Source: Roseovarius sp. S88
GTDB lineage: Bacteria > Pseudomonadota > Alphaproteobacteria > Rhodobacterales > Rhodobacteraceae
Length of the DNA: 64,000 nucleotides
Direction: 5' to 3'
Assembly: GCF_037023735.1 (NCBI RefSeq)
Contig: NZ_CP146069.1
Location: forward strand, 847,501 to 911,500
The notes under the pieces are model-generated. The model did not search any database and was not told where the DNA came from. It was given only the letters and a program-made list of their open reading frames with translations. This document shows positions 46,255-55,971 of this stretch, piece after piece. How positions within the stretch are numbered: position 1 is the first letter of the stretch; every line of letters begins with the position of its first letter. The position numbers were made by a program, and so were the translations under genes.

Positions 46255-47618
46255 ATGGCGCAATTCGAACAAGACGGGGACTTTGGTTTGGTTTCAGCAG
46301 CACGCATTTGGGGTCTGGGCGTCGTCTTTCTTTTGGCGGCGTGCAGCGAGAAAGAACAAGTCCTGGTCGGCGAACGCGAAGACATTCGGGCCGTTCTCAG
46401 CGAGGATAGCGGCGAAACTCTTCTGGCGGCGCAAGCCGAGACAGGGACAATCCCGCCGCTCAACCTCCCTGCAACGCGCGCCAACACAGAATGGCCGCAA
46501 GGCATTTCAAGCCCCTCCACACGGATCTCTCACCCGGCCCTCAGCAGCGCGCCCCGGTCGATTTGGTCGGTCAATATTGGTGCAGGTGACGGACGACGCG
46601 GGCGCATCACGGCGGATCCCGTTGTCGGAGGGGGCGTGTCTACACGCTGGATTCCGCAGCGCTTGTCACGGCGGTCTCGACGACTGGTCAAATCCTCTGG
46701 AGTCAGGATCTGACACCCGCAAATGACAAACCCACTGATGCAAGCGGCGGCGGTCTGGCGTATGCGGACGGTCGCCTTTATGTGTCGTCTGGCTTTGGCA
46801 CTCTGACGGTTCTGGACGCCCAAACTGGCGCACAGGTGTGGCAGCAACGGCTGCGCGCCACAGGGTCTGGCAGCCCCAGTGTGGCAGGAGACCTTGTCTA
46901 TGTTGTCGCCGGAGATGAGTTGGCTTGGGCATTGGAGCGCGACACCGGCCGGATCCGCTGGCAGCTGTCGGCATCGCCTGACATCCGAAATGTCATCGGT
47001 GCGCCAACCCCTGCAATTTCAGAAAAATATGTCGTCTTCGCCTTCGGATCAGGCGAAGTGCAGGGCGCGTTCCGCAAAGGCGGATTGCGGCGCTGGGATT
47101 CACAGATTGCCGGACAACGCCAAGGATTCTCCAGTGGTCTTGTCGGCGATATCACCGGCGACCCGGTGATTGACGGAGATCGTATTTACGTGGGCAACCA
47201 CTCTGGCCGGACTGTCGCGTTGGGCCTGGGCAATGGGGAGCGCCTTTGGACAGCTCCCGATGGGCCGCTTTCGCCCATTTGGCCTGCAGGCGACTCGATT
47301 TTCATGGTGTCTGACCGCAACGAACTGCTGCGTCTGTCGGCAGACACAGGCCAGCGCATCTGGTCTCAAACACTGCCGTTTTTCACCAAGAACAAACCCA
47401 AGCGCCAAAACGAGATTTTTGCGCATCACGGACCCATCATTGCCAGCGGGCGTTTGATCGTGGCCTCCAACGACGGTTTGCTACGCTTTTTTGATCCCAC
47501 CAATGGAGCGCCCCTGGGCGAGGTCAAAATGCCGGGCGGGGCGACCACCAATCCGGTGGTGGCTGGCAACACGCTTTATGTGGTGTCCTCCAAAGGTCAG
47601 TTGATGGCCTTCCGCTAG
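46255..47618 (+). CDS. bamB: outer-membrane assembly lipoprotein BamB (PQQ-like beta-propeller), frameshifted
   Basis: The N-terminal frame (ATG 46255) has a lipoprotein signal ending F-L-L-A-A-C, so it is anchored to the outer membrane. It reads through IWSVNIGAGDGRRGRITADP and then loses frame in a G5 run (46630-46634). The second frame continues R-V-Y-T-L-D-S-A-A-L-V-T-A-V and holds the propeller blades, each with a W-x-Q or L-W-T-A type core: G-Q-I-L-W-S-Q-D-L, G-A-Q-V-W-Q-Q-R-L, G-R-I-R-W-Q-L. Adding one G restores the whole protein (about 454 residues). Scaffold of the BAM complex. The start could also be the TTG at 46288. Probably a base-calling error. Confidence 0.87.
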
Positions 47619-47672
47619 GGCCTTTTGAACCAACAAGGCGGCACACCCCGCCGGGCGCGGAGCCTTGATTAG

Positions 47673-49130
47673 ATGAGTTTCACCCTTGCCATCGTGGGTC
47701 GCCCGAACGTGGGAAAATCCACACTTTTCAACCGCTTGGTGGGCAAGCGTCTGGCTTTGGTCGACAACCAGCCAGGCGTCACGCGCGACCTGCGCGAAGG
47801 GGCTGCGCGCCTGGGCGATCTGCGCTTTACCGTGATCGACACGGCCGGGCTGGAGGATGCAACTGACAACTCGCTTCAGGGCCGGATGCGTCGCCTGACC
47901 GAGCGTGCCGTGGACATGGCCGATGTCTGTCTATTTCTCATTGATGCCCGTGCAGGGGTGACGCCCATCGATGAACTGTTCGCCGAGATCCTGCGCAAAC
48001 GCGCGACGCATGTCTTTGTTGCCGCCAACAAATCAGAAGGATCCGCGGCTGACGCCGGTGTCATCGAGGCCTATGGGCTTGGCCTTGGCGAACCCATTCG
48101 TCTCTCTGCAGAACATGGCGAGGGCATGAATGATCTCTACTCCGCTCTCATGCCGCTGGCAGATCAATTTGCCAGACGCGCAGAACAGGACGCGCCCGAA
48201 ACGGATGTGTCTGTGGACGAGGACGTGGAGGATGCCGTCCGCAAACCCACAAAATCCAAACCGCTCCAAGTTGCTGTTGTAGGGCGTCCCAATGCCGGAA
48301 AGTCCACGCTGATCAACAAGATACTGGGCGAGGACCGACTTCTCACTGGTCCAGAGGCGGGTATTACCCGCGACGCCATTTCGCTTCAGATCGACTGGGA
48401 CGGCCTGCCAGTGCGCATTTTTGACACCGCCGGTATGCGCAAGAAGGCCAAAGTGCAGGACAAGGTGGAAAAGCTCTCGGTCTCGGACGGCCTGCGCGCG
48501 GTGAAATTCGCCGAAGTGGTTATCGTGCTGCTGGATGCCGCCATTCCCTTTGAACAACAGGACCTGCGCATCGCTGATCTGGCCGAACGAGAGGGGCGCG
48601 CCGTGGTGGTTGCTGTCAACAAATGGGATATCGAGGACGAAAAGCAGCAAAAGCTGCGTGATCTCAAAGAAGCCTTCGAACGCCTCTTGCCGCAGCTTAG
48701 AGGCGCTCCGCTCATCACCGTGTCGGCCAAGACAGGCCGGGGCCTCGACCGACTGCAAGCGGCCGTTGAAAAGGCATATGACGTCTGGAATCGCCGTGTG
48801 ACCACGGCCCAGCTCAACCGCTGGCTCACTGGCATGCTTGAGGCACACCCGCCCCCAGCCCCCGGCGGCAAGCGGATCAAGCTGCGATATATGACCCAGG
48901 CCAAGACGCGCCCGCCCGGCTTTGTTGTCATGTGCTCGCACCCAGACAAAATGCCGGAAAGCTATTCACGCTATCTTGTCAATGGTTTGCGCGAGGGGTT
49001 CGACATGCCCGGCACACCTATTCGCCTGACAATGCGGTCGCAATCGGACAAAAATCCTTATAAGGAACGCAAGAAATCCACGCCCTCACGTCTGCGCAAG
49101 CACCTCTCGCGCAAAGGGCCGCGCGACTGA
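47673..49130 (+). CDS. der: ribosome biogenesis GTPase Der
   Basis: 485 residues with the two tandem GTPase domains unique to Der/EngA. Domain 1: [14 protein letters not shown]; domain 2: [21 protein letters not shown]-like C-terminal domain ends in a basic tail ([20 protein letters not shown]). Needed for 50S maturation. Downstream of yfgM-bamB as in most proteobacteria. Confidence 0.97.
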   Translation: MSFTLAIVGRPNVGKSTLFNRLVGKRLALVDNQPGVTRDLREGAARLGDLRFTVIDTAGLEDATDNSLQGRMRRLTERAVDMADVCLFLIDARAGVTPIDELFAEILRKRATHVFVAANKSEGSAADAGVIEAYGLGLGEPIRLSAEHGEGMNDLYSALMPLADQFARRAEQDAPETDVSVDEDVEDAVRKPTKSKPLQVAVVGRPNAGKSTLINKILGEDRLLTGPEAGITRDAISLQIDWDGLPVRIFDTAGMRKKAKVQDKVEKLSVSDGLRAVKFAEVVIVLLDAAIPFEQQDLRIADLAEREGRAVVVAVNKWDIEDEKQQKLRDLKEAFERLLPQLRGAPLITVSAKTGRGLDRLQAAVEKAYDVWNRRVTTAQLNRWLTGMLEAHPPPAPGGKRIKLRYMTQAKTRPPGFVVMCSHPDKMPESYSRYLVNGLREGFDMPGTPIRLTMRSQSDKNPYKERKKSTPSRLRKHLSRKGPRD

Positions 49131-49256
49131 GCCAAGCCATTATGCGCGGATCAATGCCTGCGCCCCTTGTTTTTGCGATAAATCTTCCACATTTTAGGAC
49201 AGAGCAGGTTGGGTCAGCATCACCATCAGACCCACTGCCCGGGGGTGAATTTGATT

Positions 49257-50243
49257 ATGACTTTTCGCGACTATTTGAAAGACTACACGAACAAATCTGA
49301 CCTGATGGGCTGGACGAGCTTTCTCTGTTCCCTGGCCGCCTATTTTGCAGCCCTTATCCTCGCCAGTCTGGCGTGGCCCGCCTGGTGGATCAGCCTGCCG
49401 CTGATCGTGATCCTCGCCTTTGCGTCTGTGCGCCTTTACGTGCTGCAACATGATTGCGGACATCATTCGCTGTTTGCCACCAAACCACTCAACGACATGG
49501 CAGGCTACATCCTGTCGATCTTCTCCCTGACGCCTTTTCGCGTCATGCAATACAATCACAATCAGCATCACGCCTATTTGGGCAATCTGGAGCACCGGGA
49601 GACGACCGAGGTCTACACGATGACCCTGCGCGAATGGCAGGAGGCGGGTCTGTGGACTCGCCTGTGGTATCGCACCTACCGAAACCCGGCCGTGATGCTG
49701 TCTGTGGGCGGGATTTACACGTATTTCATTGCCTATCGCTGGCCGAAAAACACACTAAAAGTCGGTATGTGGGGTGTGATTGCACATAACTTGATGTTGG
49801 TGGTGTGGATCTGGGCCGTCTGGGTCGTGCTGGGCGTCACCGGCCTTGCCATGTTGGGCAGCAGCGCGATTGTCGCGGGCATAATTGGCGTATTCCTCGT
49901 CTACCTGCAGCATAATTTTGAAGAAACCTACTGGGACCGTAAACCAGATCTCGACTTCCGCAAGGCAACGCTGGAAGGCTCCTCCAGCCTTGATCTGGGC
50001 CATTGGTGGGACATCGGCACTGGCAACATCGCCTATCACGACCTGCACCACTACAACCCGATGATCCCATCCTATCGCTTGCGCCACGCGCAGAAAAATC
50101 TGCCTGATGAGTTGCGCGTGCATGACGAAATCCACTGGCCACAAGCCATCGCAAGCTTCCGGCTCAAGCTCTGGGACGAAGAGGCTGAACGCCTGGTGCC
50201 GTTTCCCAAGGCGCACGCCGGTGGTGTTGTGCCGGCGGAATAG
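49257..50243 (+). CDS. membrane fatty acid desaturase
   Basis: 328 residues from ATG 49257. The three His boxes of the di-iron desaturase family are present: H-D-C-G-H-H (residues 65-70), H-N-Q-H-H (about 101-105) and H-D-L-H-H (about 261-265), with about four membrane spans between them. Introduces a double bond into an acyl chain (or oxidises a related lipid); regiospecificity unknown. Stands alone after der. Confidence 0.87.
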   Translation: MTFRDYLKDYTNKSDLMGWTSFLCSLAAYFAALILASLAWPAWWISLPLIVILAFASVRLYVLQHDCGHHSLFATKPLNDMAGYILSIFSLTPFRVMQYNHNQHHAYLGNLEHRETTEVYTMTLREWQEAGLWTRLWYRTYRNPAVMLSVGGIYTYFIAYRWPKNTLKVGMWGVIAHNLMLVVWIWAVWVVLGVTGLAMLGSSAIVAGIIGVFLVYLQHNFEETYWDRKPDLDFRKATLEGSSSLDLGHWWDIGTGNIAYHDLHHYNPMIPSYRLRHAQKNLPDELRVHDEIHWPQAIASFRLKLWDEEAERLVPFPKAHAGGVVPAE

Positions 50244-50306
50244 ACACTGCGATTTTTTGAGCGATTTGCGCACCCATCCCGTAATATGGTGCGCAAGTTA
50301 TCCACC

Positions 50307-51188
50307 TTATCGTTTCGCTCCGGCCTCTCGCCATGCCAGTAATCCCGCACCTGCGAGAATGACGGCCGCTCCAATCACCGAAACCATATCCGGCCAGACA
50401 CCAAACACAGCGGCGTCGTAGAAAGCCGCAAAAACAAGTGCTGCATAGAAAAACGGCGCCACGAAACTGGCATCCGCCCGCGCCATGGCGTTCACAAAAC
50501 AGGCCTGAGCCGCTGCCATCAACACACCAAGAGCGGCCAATGCCGCCCATTGCGCAGGTGTCGGCGCGGCCCAGACTAAAAGCACGGCTAAGGTTGCGAT
50601 ACAAAGCCCGATTATGTTGTTGATCAATAGAATTTGCACCGGGGCCTCGCCACCTGACAACCGTTTGATCGCAATGAGTTCTGCCCCAAACAGCATTGCT
50701 GCACCGAGTGCGAGAAAGGCACCAATCTCCACTGTGCTTGCACCAGGGCGCGTCAGGACTGCCGCGCCGAAAAGCGCAACCAGGGCTGCCGCCCACCTCA
50801 CAGGGCCAACGCGTTCACCCAGGATAGGAACGGCCAACATCATGCAAAAGACCGGGTTGAGAAAGCTGATCGCCGTGGCATCCGACAGCGGAATGAACGC
50901 CGCCGCCGCAAACATGAGCGTGACGCCGCCCCAGCCAAGCCCTGAGCGCAAAACATGCAGCTTCACATTGGGGCGGGTGAACTTGGGCCGCGTCGCGGCC
51001 ACGAAGACCAAAATCGTCAACAACGCAAATAGGAACCTGCCATGGCTGATCTGCAATGGATGCAGCGCAGGCCCGAGCGCATCTGTGCCCAACGCCTTGG
51101 CCAACAGCGTCGTGCCCGCCACGAATGCCGCCGCCGCTAGGGTCAACCCGGCGGCCAGCGGAGGATTATGAAGCGGATGGGCACTCAT
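50307..51188 (-). CDS. EamA/DMT-family transporter
   Basis: 293 residues from the ATG at 51188 (MSAHPLHNPPLAAG). Ten hydrophobic spans in two EamA repeats: PIPLSDATAISFLNPVFCMM-like segment in the first and ASFVAPFFYAALVFAAFYDA in the second. A second, distinct DMT exporter in this window, with low likeness to that at 39184. Substrate unknown. Confidence 0.85.
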   Translation of the reverse strand: MSAHPLHNPPLAAGLTLAAAAFVAGTTLLAKALGTDALGPALHPLQISHGRFLFALLTILVFVAATRPKFTRPNVKLHVLRSGLGWGGVTLMFAAAAFIPLSDATAISFLNPVFCMMLAVPILGERVGPVRWAAALVALFGAAVLTRPGASTVEIGAFLALGAAMLFGAELIAIKRLSGGEAPVQILLINNIIGLCIATLAVLLVWAAPTPAQWAALAALGVLMAAAQACFVNAMARADASFVAPFFYAALVFAAFYDAAVFGVWPDMVSVIGAAVILAGAGLLAWREAGAKR

Positions 51189-51214
51189 GGAGGCTGAGTG
51201 CCTGTCTTCGCGGG

Positions 51215-52198
51215 CTAGCGCAAGGCTTCCCGACCATGAGGTGCATCGAAATCCAGAACCGGATTGATCGGGATGATCCGGTGCGGGTTCACCGTCTCGT
51301 GGCTGTAATGATAGTGCCGGACGATATGATCGAAATTCACTGTCTGCCGTACGCCCGGCCATTGATAGAGCTCACGCAGATAGCCCCAGAGATTTGGGTA
51401 ATCCACAATCCGCGCCTGGTTGCATTTGAAGTGCAGGTGATAGACCAGATCGAACCGGATAAGCGTCGTGAAGAGCCGCCAATCTGCTTCGGTGATCCGA
51501 TCCCCCATCAGGTAGCGCGACGTGGCCAGCCGCGCCTCAAGCCAGCTCAGCGTGTCAAACAGTGGCACAACTGCCGCGTCATAAGCCTCCTGACTGGTCG
51601 CAAACCCGGCCTTGTAGACCCCATTGTTAAGCGTTGAATAGATCCGTTCATTGACCGGCTCGATCTCGTCGCGCATGTCTTCGGGCCAATAGTCATCGGT
51701 GTTTCCTGTGATGCCGATAAAGGCCGAATTGAACATACGGATGATTTCTGAGGATTCGTTGGACACAATCGTCTCTCGCTCCCGGTCCCACAAGATCGGC
51801 ACCGTCACGCGGCCCGACGTCTTGGGATCGGCCTTGAGATAAATGTCCCGGGCAAAGGGCAGGTCATGAAGCTGATCGCCCGTGGCCCCTTCGTAATCCG
51901 TGGCAAAGCTCCACCCATCCGCCATCATGTCCGGATGCACCGCAGACACCCCGATATGCGGCTCAAGACCTTTCAACGCGCGAAAGATCAATGTGCGATG
52001 CGCCCATGGACATGCCAGTGAGACGTAAAGGTGATACCGACCGCTTTCGGCCTTGAACCCGCCGTCTCCTGTGGGTCCGGCGCTTCCATCTGCTGTGATC
52101 CAATTGCGATACGCCGCGGTGCTGCGCTTGAACGCACCGCCTGAGGATTTGGTATTGTACCAGGTGTCCTGCCAGACTCCGTCAACCAGTTGTCCCAT
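51215..52198 (-). CDS. yqjG: glutathionyl-hydroquinone reductase (YqjG-type GST)
   Basis: 327 residues. Xi-class GST features: Y-H-L-Y-V-S-L-A-C-P-W-A-H-R with the catalytic Cys63, R-V-T-V-P-I-L-W-D, V-S-N-E-S-S-E-I-I, and the C-terminal D-Y-P-N-L-W-G-Y-L-R. Reduces glutathionyl-hydroquinones and related adducts using glutathione. Its divergent upstream gap leads to the cobalamin cluster. Confidence 0.92.
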   Translation of the reverse strand: MGQLVDGVWQDTWYNTKSSGGAFKRSTAAYRNWITADGSAGPTGDGGFKAESGRYHLYVSLACPWAHRTLIFRALKGLEPHIGVSAVHPDMMADGWSFATDYEGATGDQLHDLPFARDIYLKADPKTSGRVTVPILWDRERETIVSNESSEIIRMFNSAFIGITGNTDDYWPEDMRDEIEPVNERIYSTLNNGVYKAGFATSQEAYDAAVVPLFDTLSWLEARLATSRYLMGDRITEADWRLFTTLIRFDLVYHLHFKCNQARIVDYPNLWGYLRELYQWPGVRQTVNFDHIVRHYHYSHETVNPHRIIPINPVLDFDAPHGREALR

Positions 52199-52506
52199 GT
52201 GTGATCTCCTTTGTACCGCTAACTAGCGCGCGCTGCCGCATCCAACATCCCCACATGCTCGCGCACCTGCCGTGCAGCGCTGCACATGTCGTAATCCGAG
52301 TGTCGCACGGCGATTCTCTGTTTGCGCGGCGCACCATGCGGGCCTATAGACGAACCAGACGGTGCCCAAAGCGGGCCGGAAAGGGGCATGCCAAAGAGCC
52401 GACCCAACTAGGGGGCTTTCACGCATGATCGTCGGGGCGCATGCGCGCCCATGGCCTCCTTTGTGGTTCGCCCAGTGGCACGATGAACGCGGAAGGGAGA
52501 CCTCTT
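52199..52506. other. intergenic region upstream of cobalamin cluster
   Basis: 308 bases without a convincing gene. A 14-base palindrome GTGCAGCGCTGCAC lies at 52272-52285. A short minus-strand frame ending at 52219 (A-A-R-Q-V-R-E-H-V-G-M-L-D) is protein-like but unsupported. The GGGAGACC before the first start is only a faint match to a B12 box, so I do not call a riboswitch. Confidence 0.4.
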
Positions 52507-52731
52507 ATGCACCGGCTCTTTGCACTTCTGACGCTGCTCTTGCCAGGCGCGGCGTTGGCCCACCCTGGACATCTCGCCGAAGTCGCGGGCCACGGGCATT
52601 GGCTTTCCGCGGGTGCGTTGGCTGCTGCGGCGGCACTGGGCCTTTGGGCTGCCAAGGGGCGCAAATCCAAAGAAAACGCGGAAAACACGTCGGACGCGCC
52701 CCTCGAAGACGACGAGCCACAGGAGGCGTAG
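52507..52731 (+). CDS. small secreted/membrane protein (DUF6732-like)
   Basis: 74 residues from ATG 52507 (GGAAGGGAG site). A signal peptide ending GAALA is followed by H-P-G-H-L-A-E-V-A-G-H-G-H-W, a short His-rich segment that could bind a metal, then a membrane span (LSAGALAAAAALGLWAA) and an acidic tail. Five bases before cbiX. I take it as the first gene of the cobalamin operon; a cobalt-related role is inferred from the His residues and position only. Confidence 0.7.
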   Translation: MHRLFALLTLLLPGAALAHPGHLAEVAGHGHWLSAGALAAAAALGLWAAKGRKSKENAENTSDAPLEDDEPQEA

Positions 52732-52735
52732 CGCG

Positions 52736-53962
52736 ATGAAAACCGGTGTGATGATCTGTGGTCACGGCTCGCGCAGCCAATCGGCGGTTGATGAGTTTGC
52801 CACACTGGCCGAAAAGCTGCCCCCCCTTCTGCCCTCTGACTGGGAGATGGAATACGGCTATCTCGAATTTGCCAACCCGGTCATTCGTGATGGCCTCGAC
52901 AACCTCCGCGAGAGAGGCTGTGAGCGCATCCTTGCCGTGCCGGGCATGCTCTTTGCTGCAATGCATTCCAAAAATGATATCCCCACGGTTCTGAACACCT
53001 ATGCCGCGAAACACGACATCGACGTGCGCTATGGCCGTGAACTGGGTGTTGACCCCAAAATGATTGCCGCCGCCGGAGGCCGCATCGAAGACGCACTCGC
53101 CAAAGCAGACGCTGAACAGGGCCCGGTCAGCCGCCACGACACCTGTCTTGTGGTCATCGGACGCGGGGCCTCTGACCCTGACGCCAATTCCAACGTCGCC
53201 AAAATCGCGCGGCTCTTGCACGAAGGTATGGGCTTTGGCTGGTGCGAGGTGGGCTATTCGGGCGTGACATTCCCGCTGGTTGAACCCTGTCTGCAGCATG
53301 TGGTGAAACTGGGTTATAAACGCGTGGTCGTCTTTCCGTACTTCCTCTTCTCTGGCATCCTGATTGACCGCATCTATGGTTTCACCGATCAGGTCGCGGC
53401 TGAATACCCTGCGCAGCAATTCGTCAAAGCGGGCTATCTCGGCGACCATCCCAAAGTGCTGGAAACCTTCGCTGAACGTGTCCGCGAACAGGTGGGAGCC
53501 GTGCCGCCGCCCAATTGCGGCACCTGCCAGTACCGCACGCAGATTCTCGCCATCGAAGGGCAGGACCCGCAAAAGATCACGCCCGCCCAACGTGCCATTC
53601 TCACTGCCGAAAAAGGTGCGGGACACCCCGCCTTTGGTGATGTCCCGCCGCCCACTTGTGTGATGTGCAAGTACCGCACCGCCGTGCTGGGCTTTGAGGC
53701 TGAAGTGGGCGCGGTGCAGGAAAGCCACCATCACCATGTGGAAGGCCAGGGCGCCAGCGCGCCGGGGTCCAACGTCGAAGATTGCAAGCTCTGCGACACG
53801 TTCTGCACCGGCATGTGCCGCCTTGAAATGCAGGCGCATCATCATCACCATCACCACGATCACCACCACGATCATGATCATCACCACCATCATCATCACG
53901 CGGAATACCCCCATGCCAAACACCCGCATGGGCCCGAAAGCGCGCGTAAAACCAAAGCCTGA
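52736..53962 (+). CDS. cbiX: sirohydrochlorin cobaltochelatase CbiX with His-rich tail
   Basis: 408 residues from ATG 52736. Two CbiX-like chelatase halves (V-M-I-C-G-H-G-S-R-S at the start; C-L-V-V-I-G-R-G-A-S-D-P-D in the second) form the active site with His in GHGS. The C-terminal third is unusual: three Cys motifs (N-C-G-T-C, T-C-V-M-C and D-C-K-L-C with C-x3-C) suggest an Fe-S or metal centre, and a nearly pure His/Asp stretch follows. Large CbiX enzymes have such tails, thought to store or deliver cobalt. Inserts cobalt in the corrin precursor, an early-insertion feature. Confidence 0.88.
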   Translation: MKTGVMICGHGSRSQSAVDEFATLAEKLPPLLPSDWEMEYGYLEFANPVIRDGLDNLRERGCERILAVPGMLFAAMHSKNDIPTVLNTYAAKHDIDVRYGRELGVDPKMIAAAGGRIEDALAKADAEQGPVSRHDTCLVVIGRGASDPDANSNVAKIARLLHEGMGFGWCEVGYSGVTFPLVEPCLQHVVKLGYKRVVVFPYFLFSGILIDRIYGFTDQVAAEYPAQQFVKAGYLGDHPKVLETFAERVREQVGAVPPPNCGTCQYRTQILAIEGQDPQKITPAQRAILTAEKGAGHPAFGDVPPPTCVMCKYRTAVLGFEAEVGAVQESHHHHVEGQGASAPGSNVEDCKLCDTFCTGMCRLEMQAHHHHHHHDHHHDHDHHHHHHHAEYPHAKHPHGPESARKTKA

Positions 53963-53968
53963 CCGCGG

Positions 53969-54003
53969 CTTTCTTTTTGCCTGAAAATATCCCCGCCGGA
54001 GGC
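53969..54003 (-). repeat. dispersed intergenic repeat, copy B
   Basis: Inverse complement of the element at 25508-25546 (shared core ATATCCCCGCCGGAGGC and the CTTTCTTTTTGC end). It sits in the cbiX-cobH junction and makes the TTG at 53977 a poor start for cobH. Confidence 0.7.
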
Positions 54004-54015
54004 CCCGACCTGACC

Positions 54016-54657
54016 TTGCGCCCCTACGAGAAAAACCCATCGGCAATCTATGCCGAAAGCTTTGCCACAGTACGGCGCGAAGCCCGGCTGGAGCGGTTTG
54101 GTCCGGGGCTTGAGGCACTGGCCATAAGGCTCATCCACGCCTGCGGCATGGTTGAGGTCGCTGACCGGCTGGCGTTCTCAGAAACCGCCTATGACGCGGG
54201 CCACGCGGCTTTGCAGGCGGGTAAGCCCGTGCTCTGCGATTGTGAAATGGTCGGCGCTGGTATCATCCGCCGCTACTTGCCTGCCGACAACGAGGTCATT
54301 GTCACCCTCAACGACCCACGCGTGCCAGGCATCGCCGCCGGTATTGGCAACACCCGCTCAGCGGCTGCAGTTGAGCTCTGGGCCGAGCACCTCGATGGTG
54401 CTGTCGTGGCCATCGGCAATGCGCCCACAGCGCTTTTCCATTTGTTGGAACTCCTCGAACAGGGTGCACCAAAACCGGCGGTCATCCTTGGATTCCCAGT
54501 GGGTTTTGTGGGCGCGGCGGAGAGCAAGGCGGAACTCGCTGCCAACCCCCGCGACTGTGAGTTTGTCGCGCTGCGCGGTCGGCGCGGCGGCTCTGCCATG
54601 GCCTCGGCTGCTGTGAACGCGCTGGCTGCAGGTCTTCCGGAAGGAGACACACGATGA
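54016..54657 (+). CDS. cobH: precorrin-8X methylmutase
   Basis: About 213 residues. R-P-Y-E-K-N-P-S-A-I-Y-A-E-S-F-A-T-V is the family N terminus; the catalytic-His region I-R-L-I-H-A-C-G-M-V-E and C-D-C-E-M-V-G-A-G-I are intact. Moves the C11 methyl to C12 to give hydrogenobyrinate (CobH/CbiC). The start is uncertain: TTG at 54016 or CTG at 54010 (GGAGG at 53998-54002), or a TTG at 53977 inside the repeat. The stop overlaps the ATG of a 22-codon frame. Confidence 0.9.
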   Translation: MRPYEKNPSAIYAESFATVRREARLERFGPGLEALAIRLIHACGMVEVADRLAFSETAYDAGHAALQAGKPVLCDCEMVGAGIIRRYLPADNEVIVTLNDPRVPGIAAGIGNTRSAAAVELWAEHLDGAVVAIGNAPTALFHLLELLEQGAPKPAVILGFPVGFVGAAESKAELAANPRDCEFVALRGRRGGSAMASAAVNALAAGLPEGDTR

Positions 54658-54658
54658 G

Positions 54659-54704
54659 CAAGTCTTTTCAGAAAAGACTTGGCGAAACTTTTCAAAAAAG
54701 TTTC
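54659..54704 (+). repeat. double hairpin between cobH and cobL
   Basis: CAAGTCTTTT cag AAAAGACTTG (54659-54681) and GAAACTTTT caa AAAAGTTTC (54684-54704) are perfect stems of 10 and 9 bp. They lie inside a 22-codon frame (ATG 54654, MSKSFQKRLGETFQKSFSKR then HV) that overlaps the cobH stop and ends within the cobL start region. Confidence 0.65.
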
Positions 54705-54714
54705 TCCAAACGCC

Positions 54715-55917
54715 ATGTCTGATCCCTGGCTGCATATTGTCGGCATCGGCGAAGACGGGCTTGAAGGCCTGCTGCCTGCCACCCGCGCCGTGGTCGAAGC
54801 CGCAGAGGTGATCGTTGGTGGGGATCGACACCATTTGTTGTCAGAGGCCGTGACAGCAGAACGCGTGGCCTGGCCGAGCCCGTTTGACGCGCTCATCGAC
54901 ATGCTTCGTGGGTTTCAGGGTCGTCGCGTGGTGGTTTTGGCGACGGGAGACCCCCTTTGGTTCTCGGTGGGCGCGCGTATCGGGCGCGAAATTGATCCCG
55001 CCGAAATCACCTATCATCCGCAACTCTCAGCCTTCCAACTGGCCGCTGCGCGCATGGGCTGGAGCTTGCCGGATGTGGAAACACTCACCGTGCATGGTCG
55101 TCCCGTTGAGCAGATGATCGCTTTTATCCAGCCTGACGCACGGCTCTTGATCCTGACCACCGGAGAAGAAACACCGGCACAGATCGCGCGCTTTCTGACC
55201 GAACGCGGTTTTGGAGCATCCAACATGACCGTGTTGGCGGCGATGGGCGGTTCAGATGAGGCGCGTTTTGACGGCACCGCAGAAAGCTGGTCGCATAGAG
55301 TACCGGCCTTTAACACATTGGCCGTGGATTGCATCGCCGCTCCCGACGCCGCGCTCTTGCCGCGTGTGCCGGGTTTGGAGGACACGCTTTTCCAAAGTGA
55401 TGGCACCATGACCAAACAGGAGGTTCGCGCGGCCACTTTGGCCAAACTGATGCCGATGCGGGGCGCGCTTTTGTGGGATATTGGCACGGGCTGCGGGTCT
55501 GTGGCCGTGGAATGGATGCGTGGGGCGAGATATGCGCACGCAATTGGGATTGAGCCGCGTGCGGACCGCCGGGCCATGGCGGCGGCTAATGCGCTGGCAT
55601 TGGGCGTGCCCAAGCTTCAGTTGGTCGACGGCACTGTTCCATCAGCACTTGAGGGGCTGGAGGCCCCCGATGCTGTCTTTATCGGCGGTGGGCTGAGCGT
55701 CGATGTGTTTGAAGCGGCCTGGGCCGCCCTGCGTCCATTGGGCCGGCTTGTGGCCAATGCCGTGACATTAGAGAGCGAAACCGTTCTGCTTGAGTTGCAC
55801 AAGGCGTATGGCGGTCAGCTTGTGAAACTGGCCATACACCGCGCCGAACCTGTGGGTGGGCTCACTGGCTGGCGCCCTCTGATGCCGGTTACACAATGGA
55901 GCCTGGTGAAACGATGA
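54715..55917 (+). CDS. cobL: precorrin-6B/7 methyltransferase CobL (CbiE-CbiT fusion)
   Basis: 400 residues from ATG 54715 (MSDPWLHIVGIGEDGLEGL). The CbiE half (1-200) has V-L-A-T-G-D-P-L-W-F-S-V-G; the CbiT half (from about 231) begins M-T-K-Q-E-V-R-A and has the SAM loop W-D-I-G-T-G-C-G-S-V-A-V-E-W. Methylates C5 and C15 and decarboxylates the acetate chain at C12. The fused form is the aerobic-pathway arrangement. Confidence 0.93.
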   Translation: MSDPWLHIVGIGEDGLEGLLPATRAVVEAAEVIVGGDRHHLLSEAVTAERVAWPSPFDALIDMLRGFQGRRVVVLATGDPLWFSVGARIGREIDPAEITYHPQLSAFQLAAARMGWSLPDVETLTVHGRPVEQMIAFIQPDARLLILTTGEETPAQIARFLTERGFGASNMTVLAAMGGSDEARFDGTAESWSHRVPAFNTLAVDCIAAPDAALLPRVPGLEDTLFQSDGTMTKQEVRAATLAKLMPMRGALLWDIGTGCGSVAVEWMRGARYAHAIGIEPRADRRAMAAANALALGVPKLQLVDGTVPSALEGLEAPDAVFIGGGLSVDVFEAAWAALRPLGRLVANAVTLESETVLLELHKAYGGQLVKLAIHRAEPVGGLTGWRPLMPVTQWSLVKR

Positions 55918-55971
55918 CGGGCCTGTGCCGGATTATGAGTATTTTGGGAACAGTGAAAACCTGGAGCGAAT

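Noticed and set aside
52219..52407. 62-codon minus-strand frame in the pre-cob gap
   Set aside because: Its last part looks protein-like, but no ribosome site or family was seen; only mentioned as a possibility.
52340..52506. Possible cobalamin riboswitch before the cob cluster
   Set aside because: A GGTGCCCAAAG stretch and a GGGAGACC near the start are suggestive, but the invariant GCCACTG and CCGCAACTGT-type core and GCCAGGAGACC box are missing. An Infernal search with RF00174 would decide.
53977..54015. TTG start giving a longer CobH
   Set aside because: The extension is translated from the dispersed repeat and has no ribosome site.
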